Shown one piece after another: positions 28,663 to 36,557 of a stretch of DNA of 36,761 nucleotides (position 1 is its first letter; each line of letters opens with the position of its first letter). The stretch lies in the NCBI GenBank assembly GCA_024763085.1, contig JANTGE010000005.1:1-36761 (forward strand), written 5' to 3'. The position numbers and the translations under genes were made by a program. Source of the stretch: Acidimicrobiia bacterium (lineage in GTDB: Bacteria; Actinomycetota; Acidimicrobiia; Spongiisociales; UBA4744). The notes under the pieces are model-generated. The model searched no databases, was not told the DNA's origin, and worked only from the letters and a program-made list of their open reading frames with translations.

Positions 28663-30546
28663 CTAGATCTCGACCTGCACGCCGATCTCGAGGCTCTGCT
28701 TCGCCGGTAGATGGAAGAACAATGCGGCGTTGGTGGCGTTGCGCGCCATGAACGCGAACAGCCGTTCCCGCCACATCGCCATCCCTTCCTTCTCGGTGGC
28801 AAGGATCGTCTCCCGGCCGAGGACGTAGGTGGCGGCGTCCCAGTCGATGTCGAGGCCGGGGTGGCTCACCCGGCGAAGATCGTCGGGCACGTCAGGCTCC
28901 TCCATGAACCCGTAGGTGATGGTGACCTGGAAGAAGCCCATCCCGAGTGGCCACAGTTTCGTGCGGCGCTCCGGTTCGACGCGGGGGACCCCCGCGGTGA
29001 GCACGGAGACGGCGAGCACCGTCTCATGCAGCACTCCGTTGTGTCCGAAGTTGTGCAGCAGCGCCGGCGGGGTCGCCCCGGGCCGGGACGACAGGTAGAC
29101 GGCGGTTCCAGGAACCCGGGTCGCCCTTTGCGCGGCAATCGTCCCGATGAAACGTTCGATAGACAGCTCGCCGTGGTGAAGGCGCATGGCGAGGAGTTCC
29201 CGGCCTCGCTTCCAGGTGGTGACGATCGCGAAGACAATGCCGCCCATGATGATCGGGAACCACCCGCCGTCCGGCACCTTGAACAGGTTGGCGCCGAAGT
29301 ACGACAGGTCGACGAACAGGAACGCGGCGGTGGCGCCGACCGCCGCCGCTGTCGGCCACTGCCAGAGGTTCCTGGTCACGCTGAAGAAGAGGAGAGTGGT
29401 GATCACCATCGTCGTCGCCACGGCGACTCCGTAAGCGGCCGCCAGATTGCTCGACGAACGGAAGCCGAGCACCAGGCCGACGGTGGCGATCATGAGTGCC
29501 CAGTTGATCGACGGGATGTACACCTGACCGATCTCTCGCGCCGAGGTGTGCAGGATCCTGACCCGGGGGAGATAGCCGAGCTGGACGGCCTGCATGGTGA
29601 GCGAAAACGCACCGGAGATGAGCGCCTGCGAGGCGATGATGGTGGCGACGGTGGCAAGCACGACGAGGGGATAGAGCCCCCACGATGGGGCCATCCGGTA
29701 GAAAGGCGAGTCGATCGCCGACGGATCGGTGATCACCAGGGCTCCCTGCCCGAAGTAGTTGAGAACCAGTGCCGGCAGCACGATCCCGAACCATCCGATC
29801 TGGATCGGGCGTTTCCCGAAGTGGCCCATGTCGGCGTACAGCGCCTCCGATCCGGTGACGACCAGGAAGATCGAACCCAACGACAGGAACGCGTGGAATC
29901 CGTTGTCGGTGAAGAACCGGAGCGCGTGGATCGGGTTGAGGGCGGTCAGCACCGTCGGTTCGCGCACGATCTGGGCAATGCCGAGAACCCCGAGCACGGT
30001 GAACCACAGGAGCATGATGGGTCCGAAGATCGACCCGACCGTGCCGGTGCCGTGCCGCTGGATCGAGAAGAGACCAATGAGAATGGCGATGGCGGCAGGG
30101 ATGACGTACGGCTCGAGGACCGGGGTGGCGACTTTGAATCCCTCGACGGCGCTCAAAACCGAGATGGCGGGGGTGATCATGCCGTCGCCGTAGAGGAGGG
30201 CGGTGCCGAACAGGCCGATGAGGATCAGCAGCCGTCGGCTCGATCGAAGATGCCGTCGGGCGCGCGGCACCAGCAGCGAGGTGAGGGCGAGGATGCCGCC
30301 TTCACCGTTGTTGTCGGCGCGCATCACAAATGCCAGATACTTGATGGAGATGACGATCATCAGCGACCAGAAGATCAACGACAGCACGCCGAGCACGTTC
30401 TCTCGGGCTACGGCGATACCTTCGTGGGCGAGGAACGACTCACGCAGCGCATAGAGCGGGCTGGTGCCGATGTCGCCGTAGACGATCCCGAGCGCGCCCA
30501 GGGACAGCAGCGCGAGGTACCCGGGGGTCTGCTTGCGGTTCTCCAT
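28663..30546 (-). CDS. kup: KUP-family potassium uptake protein
   Basis: ALGIVYGDIGTSPLYALRESF; LFGTALLYGDGMITPAISVLSAVEG; SEALYADMGHFGKRPIQ; YFGQGALV. Confidence 0.94.
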   Translation of the reverse strand: MENRKQTPGYLALLSLGALGIVYGDIGTSPLYALRESFLAHEGIAVARENVLGVLSLIFWSLMIVISIKYLAFVMRADNNGEGGILALTSLLVPRARRHLRSSRRLLILIGLFGTALLYGDGMITPAISVLSAVEGFKVATPVLEPYVIPAAIAILIGLFSIQRHGTGTVGSIFGPIMLLWFTVLGVLGIAQIVREPTVLTALNPIHALRFFTDNGFHAFLSLGSIFLVVTGSEALYADMGHFGKRPIQIGWFGIVLPALVLNYFGQGALVITDPSAIDSPFYRMAPSWGLYPLVVLATVATIIASQALISGAFSLTMQAVQLGYLPRVRILHTSAREIGQVYIPSINWALMIATVGLVLGFRSSSNLAAAYGVAVATTMVITTLLFFSVTRNLWQWPTAAAVGATAAFLFVDLSYFGANLFKVPDGGWFPIIMGGIVFAIVTTWKRGRELLAMRLHHGELSIERFIGTIAAQRATRVPGTAVYLSSRPGATPPALLHNFGHNGVLHETVLAVSVLTAGVPRVEPERRTKLWPLGMGFFQVTITYGFMEEPDVPDDLRRVSHPGLDIDWDAATYVLGRETILATEKEGMAMWRERLFAFMARNATNAALFFHLPAKQSLEIGVQVEI

Positions 30547-30570
30547 GGCGGAGGAAACCCTAGTAGCAGA

Positions 30571-30661
30571 GGGTCTCGGGCTTTGAGTTCCGAGTTTTGG
30601 GTTTTGGGTTTTGGGATTAGGACCGGGGATCAGGTACCAGGTACCGGGTACCAGGTACCGT
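30571..30661. repeat. heptanucleotide tandem array D with change of unit
   Basis: GGGTCTC GGGCTTT GAGTTCC GAGTTTT GGGTTTT GGGTTTT GGGATTA GGACCGG GGATCAG GTACCAG GTACCGG GTACCAG GTACCGT: 13 units in unbroken 7-nt register, ending at the stop codon of the next gene. Confidence 0.88.
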
Positions 30662-31318
30662 CTAGGGGCGTTGCAGGAACGGCATCTCGGCGTCGCCGAG
30701 GAGGTCGGGAGGCAGGTGGCCGACGTCGTTGAAACCGACGAGGGTGGGCCCGGGGAAGCCGAGCGTGGTGATCGAGGCGTTCCAGGGCAACGACAGGCGG
30801 ACCTGATAGAGGTTGCCACGCGGGCGAAGACCGACCGCCCACGAAGCAGCGGCAAGGGTGGGTCCTCCATGGGTGCCGACGGCAACCAGCTCGCCGTCAC
30901 CAAGGTCGTCGGCGTGCTCCCGCAGGGCGCCGACGACCCTTCTGCGGACGTCGGCCCACCGTTCACCGCCGGGACGGGCCACGTCGTCGCCGGCCCGGTA
31001 GCGAGCCCACACGTCCGGCCAACGGGCAGCTACCTCGTGGGCGTAGAGTCCCCGCCACTCGCCGTTGTCGATCTCCCGCAGCCTTCGGTCCGTCTCGATC
31101 GGGACGCCGAGCTGGTCGGCAGCCGGAGCGATCGTGTCGACCGCCCGACGCAGGTCGCTGGCGATGAACCGGCGAACTCCCAGGGCGACGAGTCGTTCCG
31201 ACACGGCTGCCGCCTGACGTCGACCACGTTCTGACAGCGGTACGTCCATCTGGCCGATGAACCGGTGGTCGCGGTTCCCGTCGGCTTCGCCGTGGCGGAC
31301 GAGCAGGAGGGCTCCCAT
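30662..31318 (-). CDS. histidine phosphatase (phosphoglycerate mutase-like)
   Basis: LLVRHGEADGNRDHRFIGQMDVPLSERGRRQA; VGTHGG. TGATG overlap with the GGT gene. Confidence 0.92.
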   Translation of the reverse strand: MGALLLVRHGEADGNRDHRFIGQMDVPLSERGRRQAAAVSERLVALGVRRFIASDLRRAVDTIAPAADQLGVPIETDRRLREIDNGEWRGLYAHEVAARWPDVWARYRAGDDVARPGGERWADVRRRVVGALREHADDLGDGELVAVGTHGGPTLAAASWAVGLRPRGNLYQVRLSLPWNASITTLGFPGPTLVGFNDVGHLPPDLLGDAEMPFLQRP

Positions 31319-32853
31319 CAGCCCACCGTCGCCGAAGTGGTCTCGACCCTCGGATCGGCGGCCGCAACGTACCGGCCTTCGGGGCTTCGCCTGATGATCG
31401 ACACCGGACCCCAGCCAGGCTGCAATCCATCGAGCCTTTGGACCCGGTGCCCTCGGCCTTCGAGCTCGTCGAGCGCCGGTAGGCCGGGTTCGGCGAGAAC
31501 CGCGGACGGCGCCGAAGGGCCAAACTCCTCGAGGGTCCATCGAGACAACGACTGCGCCTCGGCCGGATCGAGCCCCAGCAGAAAGACGGCGGCGGCCATT
31601 TGGAGGAGAAGCTGCGGTTGGTAGGCGCCACCGCGTGTGCCCAGCAGCGTGTCGAGCCGGCCGTCGACGGTCCACAGTGTCGGCGCGAGGGTGTGGAGGG
31701 GCCGCTTGCCGGGAGCAAGACGGTTGGGATGTCCCGGTGCGAGTGTGAAGCCGGCACCTCGATTCTGGAGGAAGAACCCGGCTGCCCCGATGCCGCTGCC
31801 AAACCCCGTGTAGTTCGACTGGATGAGTGACACCCCCATCCCATCGGTATCGGCAGTGCACAAGTAGGCCGTGCCGCCCGGGGCCTCCTCGGGGCTCGGC
31901 CATCGTCCTGCCCGTGCCGGGTCGACGGCTTCGACGCGAGCGCGCAGGCGGTCGGGAGCGACGAGGTCGTTGGGTGGCAGTGGTGCGAAGTCGAGGTCGG
32001 CTACCACGTCGTCCCGTTCCCAGGCGACCGACCGGTAGGCCTCGATCTGGAGGTGAAGGTAGTCGGGATCATCGGCTCGCCGCGGCGGTTGGAGCTGCTC
32101 GAAGATCCATCCGGACGCGAGGGCGAGGTAGCCCTGCGAGTTGGGCGGGATCGTCCAGCCGGTTCTCCCGAAGACCTCGGCGCCGAGCGGTTCCACCCAG
32201 TCGGCCTGTCGTCGAGCCAGGTCGGCTTCGGTGATGCGACCGTCGACGGCTTCGATGATGGCCCGGCCGGCGGCCCCGGCATAGAAGCCGTCCCGTCCCC
32301 GGTCGGCGACGGCCTGCAAGACCGCGGCGAGGCGGGGCCGCCTGACCGTCGCACCTGCCGCCGCAGGCGTCCCGTCCGGATAGAACTCGGACGCGTCGAG
32401 CCTTCTTCGGACGAGGGCCCGGGCCAGCTCCGGTGACACTTCGAAACCCCCGGCAGCAAGTTCGATGGCCGGCTGCAGCAGCGTGGCGAGAGATTTCGTG
32501 GCGAAGCGGTCGGCGAGTGCCACCCAGCCGTCGACGCACCCCGGAACGGTCACCGATAGAGGATGGTCGAACGGGATCCGTGACTCGTCGGACAGCTCTG
32601 CCGGATCGACCTTCGACCCCGCTCTCCCCGACGCGTTGAGGGCGGCCGCCCGGGCGTCGCCGGGGCGATAGATGAGCGCAAAGAGGTCCCCGCCGACCCC
32701 GCATGTCTCGGGAGCGACCACTCCCTGGACGGCGTTGGCGGCGATCGCCGCGTCGACGGCGTTGCCTCCTTCGGCGAAGATCTGATTGGCCGCGTCGGTC
32801 GATGCGGCATGCGGAGTTGCGACCGCGTCGCCGAAGCCCTCGGCGCGGCGCAT
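31318..32853 (-). CDS. gamma-glutamyltransferase family protein
   Basis: ATPHAASTDAANQIFAEGGNAVDAAIAANAVQGVVAPETCGVGGD; TAYLCTADTDGMGVSLIQSNYTGFGSG (processing Thr); RGGAYQPQLLLQ. Confidence 0.92.
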   Translation of the reverse strand: MRRAEGFGDAVATPHAASTDAANQIFAEGGNAVDAAIAANAVQGVVAPETCGVGGDLFALIYRPGDARAAALNASGRAGSKVDPAELSDESRIPFDHPLSVTVPGCVDGWVALADRFATKSLATLLQPAIELAAGGFEVSPELARALVRRRLDASEFYPDGTPAAAGATVRRPRLAAVLQAVADRGRDGFYAGAAGRAIIEAVDGRITEADLARRQADWVEPLGAEVFGRTGWTIPPNSQGYLALASGWIFEQLQPPRRADDPDYLHLQIEAYRSVAWERDDVVADLDFAPLPPNDLVAPDRLRARVEAVDPARAGRWPSPEEAPGGTAYLCTADTDGMGVSLIQSNYTGFGSGIGAAGFFLQNRGAGFTLAPGHPNRLAPGKRPLHTLAPTLWTVDGRLDTLLGTRGGAYQPQLLLQMAAAVFLLGLDPAEAQSLSRWTLEEFGPSAPSAVLAEPGLPALDELEGRGHRVQRLDGLQPGWGPVSIIRRSPEGRYVAAADPRVETTSATVG

Positions 32854-33470
32854 CAGCGTCGCAGCTGCGGGATGTGCCGGTTGATCGCGTCGAGGACGGC
32901 CCTCACCGCCGCCTGGGAGGTCTCTTTGCCGACGAGCGCCGACCCGACCATCGTACGCTCCTCACCTGCCGACACGACGACCACCTGGGCGATGGCCACC
33001 TGCCGGTTGCCCACCGTCGGGGTTTCCAGGGCGGCGAGCGCCAGGCCGATTTCTCCGCCGATTGCCGCTTCGAGGGCTCGCAGGGTCGCCTCGCCGATGA
33101 GCCGCAGGCGGGTCGCCGACGCCGCCGGCCCGGCCGCCTCGCCGACGAACACCTCGCCCTGCCAACCGAGGGTCACCGCAGCGTCGAGACGGGCACCCTC
33201 AGTCGTCTCGCGGATGTCGAGAATGGAGGGGCGTTCCCCACCTTCTCGTTCGCCGCGTTCGATCTGCACCACCGACACGGTGCGCCGGTCGATGTTGATG
33301 CCGTAGGAGGCCATGGCGAGGGATTGCACGTCGCGGACGACCTGTTTGGCGGGCTTCGCCGGGGCCGCGAGCACATGGACTTCTTCGATCCTGCCGTTGG
33401 TGCCGACGATCCGCACCGCGTCGACGGACGGCAGCCGGCAGAGCGCTTCTTCGAGTTCGTGGTACTGCAC
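32853..33470 (-). CDS. conserved uncharacterised protein (two-part: VRDVQS...IDRRTVSVVQIE and RLRLIGEATLRALE...)
   Basis: ORF with GTG start at 33470 preceded by TACGCT at 6 nt; TGATG coupling to GGT; no recognised enzyme motif. Confidence 0.78.
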   Translation of the reverse strand: MQYHELEEALCRLPSVDAVRIVGTNGRIEEVHVLAAPAKPAKQVVRDVQSLAMASYGINIDRRTVSVVQIERGEREGGERPSILDIRETTEGARLDAAVTLGWQGEVFVGEAAGPAASATRLRLIGEATLRALEAAIGGEIGLALAALETPTVGNRQVAIAQVVVVSAGEERTMVGSALVGKETSQAAVRAVLDAINRHIPQLRR

Positions 33471-33545
33471 GGCGTCAGCGTAGCCCCGCCGGAGGTGGCG
33501 ATGGTGAATTTGAACCCTTGTTTCCGCACCCGGTGTGCTGCTAAC

Positions 33546-33554
33546 TTATCCACA
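33546..33554 (+). promoter_or_regulatory. perfect DnaA-box consensus TTATCCACA
   Basis: Exact 9-mer TTATCCACA overlapping a putative promoter TTGTTT (33518-33523) - N18 - TAACTT (33542-33547). Confidence 0.5.
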
Positions 33555-33752
33555 GTCGCCACACTGCGTGGCGGGTTGGTGCGCTGCCAACCGGTGAGGT
33601 GGGAAGTAGGGGCCTCTCCTTGACAACAGAGTTTCCCCGGGAGCACCGGGGAGGCAGGGCGCCCGGGCTCGCACGACTGCCCCCGAGTTCAAGCGAAGCG
33701 AACTGCGCGTCGGACCCACGGTTCGGCATTGCAGACGTTGGAGGAACTCCAT

Positions 33753-33842
33753 TTGAAGGGCAAGATCGTCAAGCTGATTGCGATTGCCAGCAGCCTGGCG
33801 GCGATGATCGTCGCCGGCAGTGCCACATTCAAGATCGGGTAG
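33753..33842 (+). CDS. putative 29-aa single-TM microprotein MKGKIVKLIAIASSLAAMIVAGSATFKIG
   Basis: TTG start with GGAGG 8 nt upstream; hydrophobic centre; below the ORF-track length cutoff; directly precedes an HD-domain membrane protein gene. Confidence 0.5.
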   Translation: MKGKIVKLIAIASSLAAMIVAGSATFKIG

Positions 33843-33879
33843 ACGAGCGGGCCCGGCGCACACCAGGAGGAACGCAACG

Positions 33880-35208
33880 GTGGCGAGGCGCACAACGAAG
33901 ATACGTGTGGCGACGGTCTACGCCCTAGCGGGCGCAGGGATGCTCGCCTATTTGTGGTCCTCTGAGACCCCCCCGCCGCTCGGCCTCTGGGCGCTCTTCG
34001 CCGCCGCGTTCGCCTTCCTCGACTGGCGCTCTGTCGAGGTGAACGAGCGACTGCTCATGAGCCCAACCGTGATGGTGGCCCTCACCGCAGCGGTCGCTTT
34101 CGGTCCCGGCCACGCCGCCCTGGGGGTGGCCACAATGGCGGTGCTCGGGGCGGTGAGTGCCCGGGACGTCAGGCAGCGACGTCTGTTTCAACCGGTAGCC
34201 AACTTCGGCCAGATGGTGGTCACCGCCGGGACGTCGGCGCTCGTGCTCGAGCAGTTCCTGGTGCGGGCCGAGGCCGCCGGCGGGGGCGCCTTCTGGAGCT
34301 GGGCCGCACTCGGAAGCGCTGCCGCGGCCATCGTGTATGTCGTCGTCAACTATGCCATGGTGGCCTTTGCAGTCCGGGTGGTGTTCCGGCAGAACCTGAA
34401 GGCCTGGTCACATCTGGGCGAGCTGCTTCCGTCCTACGTCGCCATGGGCTTCGTGGGCGGTTTGCTCGGCGCAACCATCACCCGGACCGAGGTGGTGCTG
34501 CCTCTCGTGTTCATCGTCTTCCTCATCGGCTACCAGAACATCGCCTCCTTCGGGCAGCTCCGCGAAGCCCACGCCGCCACCTTGCGCGGCTTCGTCAAAG
34601 CGCTCGAAGCCAAAGACCTCTACACGCGGGGTCACACCGAGCGGGTCGCCGAGTTCAGCGCGCTCACCGGCCAGGAGCTGGGATTCCGAGGCACCCGGTT
34701 GGAGCGGCTCCGCTGGGCGGCGCTCATCCACGACGTCGGCAAACTCGCCGTCCCCCGCGAGCTGATCCGCAAACGGGGCCGGCTCACCACTGACGAGTAC
34801 GAAGAGTTGCAGCGGCATGCCCACATGGTCGAAGAGATCCTCGCCGAGGTCGACTTCCTGCAGCCGATGGTGGAGATCGCGTCGGCGCACCATGCCAACT
34901 ACGACGGTTCCGGCTATGGCGGACGCGGGCACAACGAAGGGCAGCGCCCTTCTGTCGAGGCGTCCATCCTTGCCGTAGCCGATGCCTTCGATGCGATGAC
35001 CAGCACCCGTTCGTACCGGATGGCCCTCAGCCAGTCCTACGCCTTCTCGGAGCTGCGCCGCAACGCCGGCAAACAGTTCGACCCGGAGGTCGTGGAAGCG
35101 TTCATCCGGGCCATCGAGAAGACCGGTCACACGTTCGGTTCGCCGTTCCTCGACGATCCGGAACAGGCGCGACTGCTTGCCGAAGGGAAGGTAGACGCCC
35201 ATGGGTGA
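33880..35208 (+). CDS. membrane protein with N-terminal multi-TM sensor-like region and HD-GYP-type phosphodiesterase domain
   Basis: AKDLYTRGHTERVAEFSALTGQELG; LIHDVGKLAVPRELIRKRGRLTTDEYEELQRHAHMVEEIL; HHANYDGSGYGGRG; VADAFDAMTSTRSYR. GTG 33880 with AGGAGG SD. Confidence 0.9.
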   Translation: MARRTTKIRVATVYALAGAGMLAYLWSSETPPPLGLWALFAAAFAFLDWRSVEVNERLLMSPTVMVALTAAVAFGPGHAALGVATMAVLGAVSARDVRQRRLFQPVANFGQMVVTAGTSALVLEQFLVRAEAAGGGAFWSWAALGSAAAAIVYVVVNYAMVAFAVRVVFRQNLKAWSHLGELLPSYVAMGFVGGLLGATITRTEVVLPLVFIVFLIGYQNIASFGQLREAHAATLRGFVKALEAKDLYTRGHTERVAEFSALTGQELGFRGTRLERLRWAALIHDVGKLAVPRELIRKRGRLTTDEYEELQRHAHMVEEILAEVDFLQPMVEIASAHHANYDGSGYGGRGHNEGQRPSVEASILAVADAFDAMTSTRSYRMALSQSYAFSELRRNAGKQFDPEVVEAFIRAIEKTGHTFGSPFLDDPEQARLLAEGKVDAHG

Positions 35209-36451
35209 ACCACGGTTTCGGATCGGGCTGCCCTTCGTCCCGATCGCTGCCGGCGTAGGCGCCGTCGCCCTCGTCGTGTTGCTGCTCCCGCAGGCTGCCG
35301 TCTCACCCATCGTGCTCGCCATCTGGGCGCTACTGTTCGCCGAAGCAGGGCTCGTGCGGGTGCCGGCGGCGTCGGGCAACCGGCTGTCGCTGGCGTTCAT
35401 CATCGGCGCCGCCATGCCGATCCTGCTGCGCGCACCGGACAGCTTCCTCCCCGACGCGGCATCGGTCGGGGTCGTCTATGCAGCCGGCGTGTTCCTCCTG
35501 GCGATCGTCAGGCTGCTCCGCCACGATGACCTGTCGCGGGTGAGCGCCGACGGCCTGCGGCTGGGTTTCGGTCTGGCCGTCTACGCCACGGTGTACTCGC
35601 TCGTGCTCCTGTCGCTGGAGATCTCGGTGGAGGTGCCGTGGTCGGCCGATCCGTGGAACCGCTTCGCTTCGTTCGCGGTCGCAGCCGCGCTGTGGGTGAT
35701 CACCGAAGCCGGCCTTTGGGCGCTCATGACCGAAGCTCGGGACGGCATCTCCAAACGGTACCTGTGGCTGCTTGGCCTTGGCGACTGGATGGTGATGCTG
35801 AGCCTACTCGCCACCGGAGCCCTCTTCGGGTTCGCCTGGGATGAGATGGGGATGTGGGCGATCCTGGTCGCCGGCCTCCCGTATGCGTTCGCCCATGTAG
35901 CGTTCTTCCGCTACCTCGAGGCTCGGTCTACCTACGGACAGACGATCCGGGCGCTGTCCCGGATTCCCGAGGTGGCCGGCCTGTCCCTCGATGGCCACTC
36001 GGACCGGACCGCCGGGTTGGCCGTAGAGACCGCCCAGGAGCTCGGGATGACGCCGCGTGAGGTCGACGAAGTCAGATACGCGGCGCTCATGCACGACATC
36101 GGGCGGATCACCCTCAACGAACCGAACATCCTGCGGCGGGGTTTCACCGATGAGGACCTCGCCCGGTGGGGGGCGGAGATCGTCGCCGAGGCGCCCTATC
36201 TGCGAAAGGTGGCCGGCCTCGTGAGGCGCCAACACGAGCCGTACCGCCGACCGGGAGAGGAACGCGACCCTTCGCTGCCGATGGCGTCCAAGATCATCAA
36301 AGCCGCCAGTGCGTACGATCAGGCGTCGATGGAGCTTGGCTTCTCGTCGCTGGAGGCGCTCGAGGTGCTGCACCGAGGTGCCGCCTACGACTTCGATCCC
36401 AACGTCGTGCGGGCGGTGCGGAAGGTGCTGACTCGCCGGGGTGTGGTCTAA
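35201..36451 (+). CDS. second membrane protein with divergent HD(-GYP)-type domain
   Basis: LDGHSDRTAGLAVETAQELGMTPREVDEVRYAALMHDIGRITL; VRRQHEPYRRPGEERDPSLPMASKIIKAASAYDQAS; overlaps the upstream gene by 8 nt. Confidence 0.85.
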   Translation: MGEPRFRIGLPFVPIAAGVGAVALVVLLLPQAAVSPIVLAIWALLFAEAGLVRVPAASGNRLSLAFIIGAAMPILLRAPDSFLPDAASVGVVYAAGVFLLAIVRLLRHDDLSRVSADGLRLGFGLAVYATVYSLVLLSLEISVEVPWSADPWNRFASFAVAAALWVITEAGLWALMTEARDGISKRYLWLLGLGDWMVMLSLLATGALFGFAWDEMGMWAILVAGLPYAFAHVAFFRYLEARSTYGQTIRALSRIPEVAGLSLDGHSDRTAGLAVETAQELGMTPREVDEVRYAALMHDIGRITLNEPNILRRGFTDEDLARWGAEIVAEAPYLRKVAGLVRRQHEPYRRPGEERDPSLPMASKIIKAASAYDQASMELGFSSLEALEVLHRGAAYDFDPNVVRAVRKVLTRRGVV

Positions 36452-36556
36452 GAGCCGCCGGCTACCAGCTACCAGCAGGAGGCCTTGCTCGGCCACCGTT
36501 GGTGGGAACGCTCCGCCGGTCGCCGGCTGCTGGCCGCCGGCCGCTGGCCGCCGGCC
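36452..36556. repeat. heptanucleotide arrays E (GCTACCA-type and GCYGGCC-type, opposed)
   Basis: GAGCCGC CGGCTAC CAGCTAC CAGCAGG (36452-36479), then GCCGGTC GCCGGCT GCTGGCC GCCGGCC GCTGGCC GCCGGCC (36515-36556). Confidence 0.8.
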
Positions 36557-36557
36557 A

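Noticed and set aside
28655-28678. Inverted repeat GCAGGT...ACCTGC at the end of kup
   Set aside because: Only 6 bp with a 12-nt loop; too weak to separate from chance in this GC-rich DNA.
30547-30966. N-terminal extension of KUP to 30966
   Set aside because: It would run through the heptamer array and the antisense of the phosphatase gene; the KUP N-terminus MENRKQTPGYLALLSLGALGIVYGD starts at 30546.
33555-33752. c-di-GMP (GEMM) riboswitch upstream of the HD-GYP operon
   Set aside because: Conserved GEMM elements are not visible; kept only as an unassigned structured leader.
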